Source: Paenarthrobacter sp. AR 02 (GTDB taxonomy: Bacteria > Actinomycetota > Actinomycetes > Actinomycetales > Micrococcaceae). From it: DNA of 64,000 nt. Both the position numbers and the translations under genes were made by a program. Positions 35,377-43,937 of the stretch are shown piece by piece. The notes under the pieces are model-generated. The model searched no databases and was not told where the DNA came from. It saw nothing but the letters and a program-made list of their open reading frames with translations. Each line of letters starts with the position of its first letter. Within the stretch, counting starts at the first letter, position 1. The DNA is taken from the NCBI RefSeq assembly GCF_021538675.1, contig NZ_JAJUKH010000001.1:186001-250000 (forward strand), in the 5' to 3' direction.

Positions 35377-36501
35377 TCAGCTCGCCATGAACTTCAGGTA
35401 CGCCCGTCCCTGAGCCTGGAACGCCCGCTCGGCGGCAGGACCAAGCTCGCCTGCAAACGGTTCCGGGACCACCCCGGCGTTCTTCCCGGAGGTCGTCCGG
35501 GCCCAGGTCCCCACTACGTCGCCCCCGGACACGATGACGCGCTTGAAGACGCCGTTCTTCCCCGGCACCACCCGTTCGGCGTACTCCGGGGCGAGAACCA
35601 GGCTGCGGTCCTGGTAGCCGAGAAGGTATTCGTCAAACCCAGGCAGTGCCAGCAGCGAGCGGGAGCCGGGAACGCCGTCGTCGAGCATTGTTGCCGCTTG
35701 GGGTGACAGCCAGTAGCTGGCTCCGCGGAATTGAAGCTCAACCAAACGGTCCCGCACAACTGCCAAGGCAGCGCGGGCCTCGGTGAGCGGCACTTGGCTC
35801 CACCACGCAAAGTCCTTGATGGTCGCCGGACCGTGGCCCCGGAAGTACCGGAAGAGGAGTTCGGCTATCCCTTCCTCACGGCCCAGGTCCCTGGACTCCG
35901 GAATCCAGTCCTCGAAGGGTACAAACAGTTGCTGGACGCCGGCTTTTCCGCCAGAGGCCGCCATGGGTCCTTGGACCAGCCACGCTTCGCGGCACAAAGT
36001 TCCCAGGATGTGGATGCCCCGCTGGGAGGTAGTGGGCTGGCCAGCCTCCTCAAAAGCGGTGAACAGCTGTTCGCGGGTTGCCCCGGCGGCACCCTCTCCT
36101 GTCTTGAGGACTTCGGCGGTTTTGTACGCTATGTCCCGGCAGTGGCTGATGTCGTCGGAAGTGATGGCCAGTTCGCGGTGCCGCCCCGCCACGACGGTTG
36201 CCAGCCGACCGCTGGTGATCCCCAGGATCCAGCGCAGATCTTCGGGTGCCAGCAGGTGCAGGGTCCCGCGCATGGGCCAGGAACGAACCACCGTCCCGGC
36301 GTCGAGCGCTGCGCGGACGTCCGAGGCCGCAATACCGGGCACGCGTTGCCCCACAGCCCAGAAAGCCATTCCCAGATCCTGGGCCTGCATGGCGGTCATC
36401 CAGCGGACAGCGTCGGCGATACCGGGGAAGCCTCCGGCCAGCAGGCCCTGGCTGGCGAGCCGGAGCCGGCCCATGACGCGGGGAGTCAGCGGTGTAGGCA
36501 T
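35377..36501 (-). CDS. AlkZ-like winged-helix DNA-binding protein
   Basis: 374 residues of the winged-helix AlkZ/YcaQ family (HTH_42). The conserved QxQ motif is present as QAQ in AMQAQDLGM (about residue 39-41), followed by WPMRGTLHLLAPED, RYFRGHGPATIKDFAWW and LLPGFDEYLLGY-like LALPGFDEYLLGYQDR. Family members are DNA glycosylases that remove bulky alkylated or cross-linked bases. Which lesion this one acts on is unknown. The gene ends next to a tandem repeat array and starts divergent from a small membrane protein gene. Confidence 0.87.
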   Translation of the reverse strand: MPTPLTPRVMGRLRLASQGLLAGGFPGIADAVRWMTAMQAQDLGMAFWAVGQRVPGIAASDVRAALDAGTVVRSWPMRGTLHLLAPEDLRWILGITSGRLATVVAGRHRELAITSDDISHCRDIAYKTAEVLKTGEGAAGATREQLFTAFEEAGQPTTSQRGIHILGTLCREAWLVQGPMAASGGKAGVQQLFVPFEDWIPESRDLGREEGIAELLFRYFRGHGPATIKDFAWWSQVPLTEARAALAVVRDRLVELQFRGASYWLSPQAATMLDDGVPGSRSLLALPGFDEYLLGYQDRSLVLAPEYAERVVPGKNGVFKRVIVSGGDVVGTWARTTSGKNAGVVPEPFAGELGPAAERAFQAQGRAYLKFMAS

Positions 36502-36586
36502 GCTTCATCCTAAGAGCGCGTTCGGGCACAGGGAACCTTGCCGTGCCTCCCAGCCGTCACCCAGCAGGGGAACCTAGGATGAGTTC

Positions 36587-37066
36587 ATGCTTTTTGGTGA
36601 CCTCGCTCCGTTCGTGCGGCCGATGAGCCGGTGGTTGGCTACCGCCGGCTGGTTCTGCACGCTCGTTGGACTTGGTGCCGGGCTGATCGTGGCCGTCGGG
36701 ACCGGCGTCAGCCTTTCTCCATCGATGCAGGCCATCCAAACCGTCAGTCTGGTCGCAACGGCTACGGCCGCGCTCCTCATTGGAACGGCTGCGGCCAGCC
36801 AGCCAGTGTCCGATCGTGATGATGACGCCCCCGAGCCGTGGTTCTACCCGGCCGCGGCCGCCCAGGTCCGCAGCTTCCTGCTCGGGTCCGTCGTCATGCT
36901 CCTGGGCTTGGTGGGCTTCGCTGCAGCCGGGCTGTTCATGCCGAGTGGTCCCTCGCCCCAGAGCATCGCGTTCAGCCAGATATTCCTTCTCGGCTCCATC
37001 AGCTGCGGGCTGACGTTCTTGCTGCTCAACAAGGTCCTGCCGATCGCCGAGCGGCGAACACGCTAG
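36587..37066 (+). CDS. Membrane protein, unknown function
   Basis: 159 residues with four predicted membrane helices (LATAGWFCTLVGLGAGLIVAV, SLVATATAALLIGTAAAS, LLGSVVMLLGLVGFAAAGLF and IFLLGSISCGLTFLLL). No family recognised and no conserved soluble part. Convergent with murB; the 46-base gap contains no strong hairpin. Confidence 0.75.
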   Translation: MLFGDLAPFVRPMSRWLATAGWFCTLVGLGAGLIVAVGTGVSLSPSMQAIQTVSLVATATAALLIGTAAASQPVSDRDDDAPEPWFYPAAAAQVRSFLLGSVVMLLGLVGFAAAGLFMPSGPSPQSIAFSQIFLLGSISCGLTFLLLNKVLPIAERRTR

Positions 37067-37112
37067 GACCGCCGAGGGGCAAGATCCCCGGGAGCCCTCC
37101 AGCGAACGCGCC

Positions 37113-38183
37113 TTAGAGGGACACACCGATCAACAGCGGCTCCGGGTGCAGCTCAATACCAAAACGTTCGACGACGCCGGCCCGCACCTCGCGCGCGATC
37201 GCCACCATGTCCGCAGCTGAGGCTGAACCACGGTTGGTGATGGCCAACGTGTGCTTGGTGGACAGGGACGCCCGACCCCCGGAAACACTGCCCTCTTCAA
37301 GCCCGAAGCCCTTCCCGAACCCGGCTTGGTCGATGAGCCAGGCGGCGGAGAGCTTCACCAGTCCATCCGTTCCGGCGGGGTACTGCGGTGCGTTCGCGGG
37401 CAGCCCCGCGGCGCGCTCTGCGGGCACGATCGGGTTGGTGAAGAAGGAGCCGGTGGAGTAGGTATCCCGGTCCTCTGCGTCCAGTACCATTCCCTTGGAG
37501 GCCCGGAGCCGGAGGACTTCACGGCGGACATCGTTGGAGTAGGCGCGCTTGCCTGCCTCCACGCCCAGCACCCGGGCCAGCTCGGCGTACCGGATAGGGG
37601 CACTCATCCGACCCAGCGGCAACTGGAACTCGACTGTCAGGACCACGTAGCGTGGCGAGCCCTCCACCGTGGTCTGCTTGAGGATGGAGTCGCGGTATCC
37701 GAACTTGAGCTCGGAGTTGGTGAAGGTCTGCACGGCGTTGCGTTCACGGTCCCAGGTCCGCACGGCCGCAATGGTTTGAGATACGTCGGCACCGTAAGCT
37801 CCCACGTTCTGCACGGGCGTAGCTCCTGTGGCACCCGGAATGCCGGACAGTGCTTCCAAGCCGGACCATGCGTGCAGGACGGCGTGTTGGACCAGGGCGT
37901 CCCAGTTGTGGCCGGCCTGTACCACCACCGACACGCCTCCGCAGCTGTCCTCGGAGTTCACTGTGAACCCTTCGGATGCGATCTTCAGGACTGTACCGGG
38001 GTAGCCGTCGTCCGAGATCAGGAGGTTGGATCCGCCGCCGATGATGAGGAGTTTTTCGCCTGCAGCGTCAGCCGACCGTACGGCGTCGATGATTTCAGCC
38101 TCGGTGCGGGCCTCCACAAAGTTTCCTGCGGGGCCGCCAACAGCGGCGGTGGTCAATTCGGAAAGCAGCGTCTGGGTCACCAA
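37113..38183 (-). CDS. murB: UDP-N-acetylenolpyruvoylglucosamine reductase
   Basis: 356 residues. Reduces UDP-GlcNAc-enolpyruvate to UDP-MurNAc in peptidoglycan synthesis. The FAD-binding motif IGGGSNLLISDDGYPGTVLKI is followed by LSGIPGATGATPVQNVGAYGADV and the catalytic-serine segment TGSFFTNP, which places it in the type I class (Ser rather than Cys proton donor). It lies six bases after the MFS gene stop on the same strand. Confidence 0.96.
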   Translation of the reverse strand: MVTQTLLSELTTAAVGGPAGNFVEARTEAEIIDAVRSADAAGEKLLIIGGGSNLLISDDGYPGTVLKIASEGFTVNSEDSCGGVSVVVQAGHNWDALVQHAVLHAWSGLEALSGIPGATGATPVQNVGAYGADVSQTIAAVRTWDRERNAVQTFTNSELKFGYRDSILKQTTVEGSPRYVVLTVEFQLPLGRMSAPIRYAELARVLGVEAGKRAYSNDVRREVLRLRASKGMVLDAEDRDTYSTGSFFTNPIVPAERAAGLPANAPQYPAGTDGLVKLSAAWLIDQAGFGKGFGLEEGSVSGGRASLSTKHTLAITNRGSASAADMVAIAREVRAGVVERFGIELHPEPLLIGVSL

Positions 38184-38189
38184 TCAAGC

Positions 38190-39509
38190 CTAACGGGCTT
38201 CGTTGGGCTCCATGGACTTCCTTGTGGTTTGGCCGGCGAGGGGAGCCAGGAAGAAGCTGACAACCAGCATCACAAGAGGTGCAAGCAGGGAGTGGAGGAT
38301 GCCAAAGTGTTCGGCCAGCAGGCCAAGGAGCGGCGGTCCGCACAGAAACGCACCGTAGCCAATGGTGGAGACGACGGAAACGCGGGCGGCAGCGTGCACG
38401 GGGTCATCAGCTGCGGCGGACATTCCCACCGGGAACCCCAGCGAGGCACCGAGGCCCCACACAGCCAGCGCCACGAAAGCAAGCCAAGGCGCCGGAGAAA
38501 AGACAAAAAGCGCCAGACCCACGACGGCGGTGGCCGAGCACCAGCGCATCACCACTACCCGCCCAAAGCGGTCAAGGATGACGGTGCCGGCGAAGCGTCC
38601 AATAGTCATGAACGTCACGAACAGTCCGTAGCCAACCGCTCCTGCCGCGTCCGATTGGCCGTAGCCGTCGGACAGTGCCAAAGCCACCCAGTCTCCAGCA
38701 GCCCCTTCGGCCAATGCCAGGCCGAGGACCAGTACGCCGATCAGCAGCGTTCGACGGTCACGCCAAGCAAGGGCCACGAGCCGTTTGTTGTCCAGTGGTG
38801 CAGCCGCGGTCCCGGTTTCCGCCGTAATAATGGGCAACGGTCCAGTAGAAGGGTCCTGGAAAGTATCGGTTTCCTCCGGACGCGGAGCACGGGCCGGCGC
38901 CGCAGTCTTCTCGGCCCGGAAGAAGAATCCTGCGGTCACCACGGAGCCCGTCACTACGACGCCCGCGATGAGGAAATGCCAGAACACGGCCAGGTGCACG
39001 GCGGCGGCCCAGGCACCAAACCCCGCAGCCGCGACAGTACCGAGGCTGAAGGCGCCATGGAGGTGCGGCATGACGTGCCGTCCCAGAGCCCGCTCCATGG
39101 CTGCGCCTTCGACGTTGGACGCCGTATTCCAGCTGGCAGTGCCAAGGCCCAGTACCACCAAACCCGTGGCAACAACCGCGGGGTTCGCCGCGATGGACGC
39201 CCCGACCCCAACGGTGACCAGGCCCGCCCCCACCATGCAGCTTCCAATCCAGCTGGTGAGTTTGGGCCCGAGCCGCAGCACGATGAGCCCGGATGCGGAG
39301 ATCGAAATGAACGACGCCACGGTCATGCACATGAGCAGAAGCCCGATGCCGCCGGGGGTCAGGTTCAGTCCGTCACGGATCGCCGGGAGCCGCGACACCC
39401 ACGTGGCGAACGCAACGCCGCTGGCCGCATAGGACGTCAGGACAGCGACGCGCCACTGGAGCATCTGGGTCGCAGTGGCGCGTTGCGGGGAAGGGTTCGG
39501 TTGATTCAA
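38190..39509 (-). CDS. Major facilitator superfamily transporter
   Basis: 439 residues with about 12 predicted membrane helices. The N-terminal half has FATWVSRLPAIRDGLNLTPGGIGLLLM and LIVLRLGPKLTSWIGS. The central loop (about 205-245) is long and acidic/proline-rich. Substrate unknown. The start overlaps the MaoC gene stop (ATGA at 39506-39509) and the stop lies next to murB, so it belongs to a four-gene minus-strand run. Confidence 0.88.
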   Translation of the reverse strand: MNQPNPSPQRATATQMLQWRVAVLTSYAASGVAFATWVSRLPAIRDGLNLTPGGIGLLLMCMTVASFISISASGLIVLRLGPKLTSWIGSCMVGAGLVTVGVGASIAANPAVVATGLVVLGLGTASWNTASNVEGAAMERALGRHVMPHLHGAFSLGTVAAAGFGAWAAAVHLAVFWHFLIAGVVVTGSVVTAGFFFRAEKTAAPARAPRPEETDTFQDPSTGPLPIITAETGTAAAPLDNKRLVALAWRDRRTLLIGVLVLGLALAEGAAGDWVALALSDGYGQSDAAGAVGYGLFVTFMTIGRFAGTVILDRFGRVVVMRWCSATAVVGLALFVFSPAPWLAFVALAVWGLGASLGFPVGMSAAADDPVHAAARVSVVSTIGYGAFLCGPPLLGLLAEHFGILHSLLAPLVMLVVSFFLAPLAGQTTRKSMEPNEAR

Positions 39510-39943
39510 GAGACCTTCACGACCGCCTGCGACTTCATGAGGACTTTCTGTCCGCCGGCGACGACAGTGAGGTCGATACGTGCGGTGCGGGCGTCGGCGT
39601 CGAGGGCTCCCACCACGCCGGTGACGTCGATGACAGCGCCGGGTTCGTCCGTGCCGGTGGTGTCCGTGACCAGGACTGGTTTGGTGAAGCGGGTCTGGTA
39701 ATCGACGACGGCGGCCGGGTCGCCCGCCCAGTCACTCACCAGCTGCACTGCGGCTCCCATGGTGAACATGCCGTGCGCAATAACTCCGGGCAGTTCAACC
39801 GAGGTAGCGAAGGCTTCGTTCCAGTGGATCGGGTTGAAGTCGCCCGAGGCCCCCGCGTACTTGACCAGGTCCTGGCGGGTGACGTCGATGCTGCGGGTAC
39901 CGATTTCCTGGCCAACAGCAAGTTCTTCGAATGTGAGGCTCAT
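39506..39943 (-). CDS. MaoC-family hydratase (HadB-like)
   Basis: 145 residues of the hot-dog fold. The hydratase-2 signature is clear: YAGASGDFNPIHWNEAFA and LPGVIAHGMFTMG, with the Asp-His dyad. Such proteins hydrate or dehydrate 3-hydroxyacyl-CoA or -ACP. With the HadA-like gene two bases upstream it probably forms a heterodimer like HadAB; substrate chain length unknown. Confidence 0.9.
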   Translation of the reverse strand: MSLTFEELAVGQEIGTRSIDVTRQDLVKYAGASGDFNPIHWNEAFATSVELPGVIAHGMFTMGAAVQLVSDWAGDPAAVVDYQTRFTKPVLVTDTTGTDEPGAVIDVTGVVGALDADARTARIDLTVVAGGQKVLMKSQAVVKVS

Positions 39944-39945
39944 GG

Positions 39946-40395
39946 TTACTGTCCCTCTCCGCGGACCAGGATGGATGAGGTGGTGGTGGCGACCTTTTCG
40001 CCCGCTTCGGTGGAAATTTCGGAGCGTGTGGTGATCATGGCCCCACCACCCATGGCCCGGACGCCGTCGACATGCAGTTCGGCCACGAGACGGTCACCGG
40101 CAACAATGGCGCGGTGGTGCGTAAACCGCTGGTCGGCGTGGACCACGCGGGAAAAGTCGATGCCGGACTCTGGGTCCTGGACAAGCTGCGCGTCTGCGCG
40201 CTGGGCGACGATGATGGCGAACGTTGGCGGGGCTACGAGGTCGCTGTGTCCGAGGGCTTTGGCCGCCTCCACGTCAAAGTGCGCGGGGTTGGTTGCCTTC
40301 ACGGCCTGGGCGAACTCGCGAATCTTTTCGCGCCCGACGTCGTATACCTCTGCGGCAGGGTAGCTTCGGCCCTGCAGGTCCGGATTGATACTCAT
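39946..40395 (-). CDS. HadA-like dehydratase subunit (FAS1-like hot-dog domain)
   Basis: 149 residues of the MaoC N-terminal/FAS1-like type. The first part, YDVGREKIREFAQAVKATNPAHFDVEAAKALGH...APPTFAIIV, is characteristic of HadA/HadC; the catalytic Asp-His pair of the hydratase-2 motif is not complete, as expected for the structural partner of a HadB-like protein. The gene is two bases from its partner. This pair next to murB is common in actinobacteria. Confidence 0.87.
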   Translation of the reverse strand: MSINPDLQGRSYPAAEVYDVGREKIREFAQAVKATNPAHFDVEAAKALGHSDLVAPPTFAIIVAQRADAQLVQDPESGIDFSRVVHADQRFTHHRAIVAGDRLVAELHVDGVRAMGGGAMITTRSEISTEAGEKVATTTSSILVRGEGQ

Positions 40396-40425
40396 GATCC
40401 AACCCTATCGGCCCGAAGGGTTGGT

Positions 40426-40650
40426 TTACTTCCTGTAGTCCTTGCGGATTTTCTGGCCGCGGACCACGAGCCCCGCAACGTGCAGGAGCAGGCCGACGCC
40501 GATCAGCGGAAGCGATGCCAATGCCAGTCCCTGGTTGCCGGACGTGTTGCCCACAATGCTCAGGATAATTCCGACGGCGATCAGGCCCATGGCGCCAAAG
40601 ACGAGCACTTTGTAGGACGTAGGGGCGGTGGCCCAGAATTGTTCAAGCAC
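40426..40650 (-). CDS. Small membrane protein
   Basis: 74 residues with two membrane helices (YKVLVFGAMGLIAVGIILSIVG and ALASLPLIGVGLLLHVAGLVV) and a basic tail (RGQKIRKDYRK). No family recognised. It stands 30 bases upstream of the HadA-like gene on the same strand, probably in the same transcript. Confidence 0.75.
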   Translation of the reverse strand: MLEQFWATAPTSYKVLVFGAMGLIAVGIILSIVGNTSGNQGLALASLPLIGVGLLLHVAGLVVRGQKIRKDYRK

Positions 40651-40684
40651 CGTCCAAGTCTACCGGCGGGCGTTGAAGGGGTTG

Positions 40685-40747
40685 CGTTGCGGGGCCCACT
40701 CTGCGCCCCACGACCACGAAATACCCCGCACAACAGGCCCCACAACG
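40685..40747. repeat. Imperfect inverted repeat after the DUF2797 gene
   Basis: CGTTGCGGGGCC (40685-40696) and GGCCCCACAACG (40736-40747) are complementary at 11 of 12 positions. It follows the stop of the minus-strand gene that ends at 40756 and may terminate it. Confidence 0.6.
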
Positions 40748-40755
40748 GGAGGGGG

Positions 40756-41670
40756 CTAGAAAAGCGAGTCCTGCAGGGCCGGGATCTCGGTGGTGTGCGG
40801 GCCGAACTCCACTTTGCGGCCCTTCAGGGCACCGAGGTCTGCCACGAAACTGCCCTCCACCTCGTTTCCCGAAGCATCGGGGAGACCAACCAAGGCGATT
40901 GTTCCGCTCAGCGAGCGGACCCGCACACCGTGCCCACCGCCGTCGAACGTTGCCGGATAACGGTGGCGAAGGCCGGTGTGCGCGGCGCAGAGGGTATCGG
41001 CCAGCGCGGGCCGCTCCCACTCTTCCTCCACCACCGCGTAACCGGTCATGGCCAGGCCGCCCAACAGTTCCCGCACGCGCCCGGCATGCCGGCGGTTCAC
41101 AGCGGCAAGCTCGACGCCGGAACGCGGCTCCACCAGGCCGGTCACCTTTGCCGCCGAGCGGACCTGCTGGACGAGGCCGAGTTCGCGGGTTACCAGGTCC
41201 TCCAGGACACGGACAATGCGGCCGTCTTCCGCGTACGCCACGTAGGAGGCATGCACGGCGCCCTGTTCAGCAAGGCGGTTCCACTTGCGTGGCGCTGAAG
41301 CTGTCCCGACCTTGCTTGCGCCGGTCGCGAAGGTGGCCACGTAGAGCCAGTGCGGTTGCATGAGGTAGGCCCTCAGCCCTGACGGTACGGAGCCACCGCG
41401 GTGGAAGTCATGCATCAACCGCGGCTCGTCGCGCGCAAAGCACGCACCGCACTGCTTGCCCCGCTCAGCCGGGGCACCACTGGGGCAGGGAACATACGTC
41501 CGGCCTCCGGGTCCGTGGACCTTTGTATGGCCAAGGCACCACAAACCGGGGGCAACGCGAAGGCCCAGGGACGTACCCCGGGCCAACGCAACATCAGTAA
41601 ATTCCGCCTGCGGCGACCACAGCCTCAACGCAGGGCCGGAAGAGTCCCATGAGACTCCGTGGACCAGCAT
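40756..41670 (-). CDS. DUF2797 family protein
   Basis: 304 residues. The first third holds a probable zinc-binding region with CPSGAPAERGKQCGAC and an upstream Cys in GLWCLGH. The middle has YVATFATGASKVGTASAPRKWNRLAEQGA and EDLVTRELGLVQQVRSAAK, which resemble a GIY-YIG-like core seen in DUF2797. The function is not established; nucleic-acid binding is the most common suggestion. It begins two bases after the CitE-like gene stop, implying co-transcription. Confidence 0.78.
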   Translation of the reverse strand: MLVHGVSWDSSGPALRLWSPQAEFTDVALARGTSLGLRVAPGLWCLGHTKVHGPGGRTYVPCPSGAPAERGKQCGACFARDEPRLMHDFHRGGSVPSGLRAYLMQPHWLYVATFATGASKVGTASAPRKWNRLAEQGAVHASYVAYAEDGRIVRVLEDLVTRELGLVQQVRSAAKVTGLVEPRSGVELAAVNRRHAGRVRELLGGLAMTGYAVVEEEWERPALADTLCAAHTGLRHRYPATFDGGGHGVRVRSLSGTIALVGLPDASGNEVEGSFVADLGALKGRKVEFGPHTTEIPALQDSLF

Positions 41671-41672
41671 CC

Positions 41673-42536
41673 CTACAGGGAAGGCTGGACTCCGAAAGCC
41701 ACTGCGAGCTTCATGATCTTCTCGGCACGGCCCAAACGCGGAAGGTCGGAACCGTCGCGGATGACACGGCCGTTGGCTTCGAAGTCGTTCATGAAGTCCG
41801 TGGCCCAGGCGACGTCTGACGGGGTGGGGCTGATGACTTCGTTGATGACCGTGGTCTGGTCAATGGCCAGGCACAGCTTGCCGGTCATGCCCATGGTCAC
41901 GGTGATGCCGGTCTGCTCGCGCAGGATCGGGTGGTTGGTTCCCACGGTGGGTCCGTCGATGGGGCCCGGCAGGTTACCGACGCGGCTGGCGACAACCAGC
42001 TTGGCGCGCGGGTAGGCCATGGCCTCGGGCGTGGCCGCCATGCCGGTGTCGCGGCGGAAGTCGCCGGAACCGAAGGCGAGGCGGAAAGCGCCCTGCGCAC
42101 GGGCGATGTGGTTGGCTTCCTCGATGCCGAGGGCCGATTCAACCAGGGCCACAACGGGGGTCTTGCCATCCATGCGGTGGTACGACTCGGTGACCTGGTC
42201 AGCGGACTCGGTCTTGGCGAGCATGACACCCAGAAGTCCGGGCGTGCCACGCAGTCCGGCAAGGTCGTCGGCCCAGAACGGGCTGGTGGCGTCGTTGATA
42301 CGGACCCAGGCCTGGCCACCTGCGGTCAGCCAGTTCACCACGTTCTCGCGGGCGGCATCCTTCTGGGAGGGGTCTACGGCGTCTTCAATGTCGAGGATGA
42401 TCGCGTCTGCCCGCGAACCCGCAGATTCTTCAAAAAGCTCCGTTTTCATGGCATTGACAAGAAGCCAGGAACGGGCGATATCGGCAGGAATATTGCGGGT
42501 AGGCCGAATGGACTCGGCGGCGATGCTAGACGTCAT
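41673..42536 (-). CDS. HpcH/HpaI-family CoA ester lyase (CitE-like)
   Basis: 287 residues from ATG 42536. The fold is a TIM barrel with the metal-binding ILDIEDAVDP and LVESALGIEEANHIA, plus KLVVASRVGNLPGPIDGP. Members cleave citryl-, malyl- or methylmalyl-CoA with magnesium. No other citrate lyase genes lie nearby, so it is a stand-alone CoA ester lyase. An upstream in-frame stretch to 42599 lacks a plausible start. Confidence 0.88.
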   Translation of the reverse strand: MTSSIAAESIRPTRNIPADIARSWLLVNAMKTELFEESAGSRADAIILDIEDAVDPSQKDAARENVVNWLTAGGQAWVRINDATSPFWADDLAGLRGTPGLLGVMLAKTESADQVTESYHRMDGKTPVVALVESALGIEEANHIARAQGAFRLAFGSGDFRRDTGMAATPEAMAYPRAKLVVASRVGNLPGPIDGPTVGTNHPILREQTGITVTMGMTGKLCLAIDQTTVINEVISPTPSDVAWATDFMNDFEANGRVIRDGSDLPRLGRAEKIMKLAVAFGVQPSL

Positions 42537-42912
42537 GTATCTACCGTATCCGGCCAGCGTGCCGCGAGGCGAAGAATTTCGCCCGGTTGTGAGGATCAAT
42601 ACGAACTAAACCCCATATGACTGTGGGGTCCGGCAGTATGAACGCCCGACGGCGGTACCCGCCAGTCACACGACGCCCACCGGACGTTGTTGTTCACAGG
42701 GCTCAACGCAGCGTCTTGTGTCCCCCGGTTGCCGGGAATTGCCCGCGATTTCTTCCCGTGTCGGGCTGTTTCGCTGCGTTTCCGGGCGTTACCGCGGCAC
42801 TTTCCAGCCACCGTCGAAATGGGCTTTCATCGTTCCCAAGCCGTTGCACGGGTATTACATCTCCGGCATCGGCCGACCACCCAACACCCCCCATCATCTG
42901 AAAGTAGCTCCC
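42537..42912. other. Divergent intergenic region, CitE-like / sulfonate operon
   Basis: 376 bases with no credible gene (ORFs here lack codon bias and homology). It should hold the promoters of both flanking genes, but I see no clear promoter pair, operator palindrome or riboswitch. Confidence 0.5.
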
Positions 42913-43935
42913 ATGAAACTGCATCTGCCCCTCCTGAGCGTCGCGGCCGCCGTCGTACTAGCGCTGACGGTGTCCGGCTGCGGCGGTGCAGCCGAAGCCG
43001 GACAAGCCAACCAAGCGGGCAACGAGGTCAAGGAACTCCGCTACCAGGGCTCAGCGAACAACGTGACCTTCCCCGAACTCGCAGCGGACCTGGGCTACCT
43101 GGGCGACCTGAAATTGAACTGGGTGGGCAACACCACAAGCGGCCCGCAGGACATCCAGTCGGCAGCAACCAACCAGACCGACTTCGGCGGCGCCTTCTCC
43201 GGCGCGGTAGTCAAACTGATCGAGGCTGGAGCGCCCGTGAAGGGCGTCGTGAACTACTACGGCTCTGACGACAAGAACTTCAGCGGCTACTACGTCAAGG
43301 CAGACAGCGACATCAAAGGTCCGAAGGACCTGATCGGCAAGAAGATCGCGGTCAACACCCTCGGTGCCCACCACGAGGCAGTCATCAACACGTGGCTGAC
43401 CAAGAACGGACTGAGCCAGGACGAAATCAAGCAGGTCCAGCTTGTCCCGCTGGCACCGAACGACACCGAGGAAGCGATCCGCCGCGGCCAGGTCGATGCC
43501 GGAACGCTCGGCGGGATCCTGCAGGACCGTGCCGTTGAAGCAGGCGGACTGCGCTCCCTCTTCAGCGATGTCCAATTGTTTGGATCGTTTGCCGGCGGGC
43601 AGATCGTGCTCCGCAACGACTTCATCGAGAAGAACCCCAACACCACCCGCACCTTCACCACAGGCGTGGCCAAGGCCATCAAGTGGGCAACGGAAACGCC
43701 GCGCGCAGAAGTGATCGCCCGCTTCACCAAGATCATCGAAAGCCGCGGCCGAAACGAAAGCACAGCCAACCTGAAGTTCTGGAAGAGCCCGGGCGTTCCC
43801 GACGCAGGCGTGATCAAGGACGAGGACTTCACCCGCTGGGAGGCCTGGCTCAAGTCCTCGGGCATCCTCAAGGGCGACCTGGCGCCGTCCAAGTACTACA
43901 CCAACGACTTCAACGACCTCGCGAAGAAGGGATAG
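42913..43935 (+). CDS. ABC transporter substrate-binding lipoprotein (sulfonate type)
   Basis: 340 residues. The signal peptide ends in a lipobox (LTVSGC), so the mature protein is lipid-anchored outside the membrane. The rest fits the SsuA/NitT family: YQGSANNVTFPELAADLGYL, KGVVNYYGSDDKNFSGYYVK and IKGPKDLIGKKIAVNTLGAHHEAVI. It delivers a sulfonate, such as taurine or an alkanesulfonate, to the permease. It is the first gene of a four-gene operon ending in TauD. Confidence 0.92.
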   Translation: MKLHLPLLSVAAAVVLALTVSGCGGAAEAGQANQAGNEVKELRYQGSANNVTFPELAADLGYLGDLKLNWVGNTTSGPQDIQSAATNQTDFGGAFSGAVVKLIEAGAPVKGVVNYYGSDDKNFSGYYVKADSDIKGPKDLIGKKIAVNTLGAHHEAVINTWLTKNGLSQDEIKQVQLVPLAPNDTEEAIRRGQVDAGTLGGILQDRAVEAGGLRSLFSDVQLFGSFAGGQIVLRNDFIEKNPNTTRTFTTGVAKAIKWATETPRAEVIARFTKIIESRGRNESTANLKFWKSPGVPDAGVIKDEDFTRWEAWLKSSGILKGDLAPSKYYTNDFNDLAKKG

Positions 43936-43937
43936 CC

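Noticed and set aside
37251-39701. Open frame of 816 codons opposite murB and the MFS gene
   Set aside because: It is a mirror of GC-rich third positions in real genes, which have clear motifs (IGGGSNLLIS, MFS helices); the frame is low-complexity in His/Gly/Arg with no family similarity.
42617-42901. Possible small gene (94 codons) upstream of the sulfonate operon
   Set aside because: Composition rich in Arg/Pro/Cys, no ribosome-binding site, no motif; no codon-bias support.
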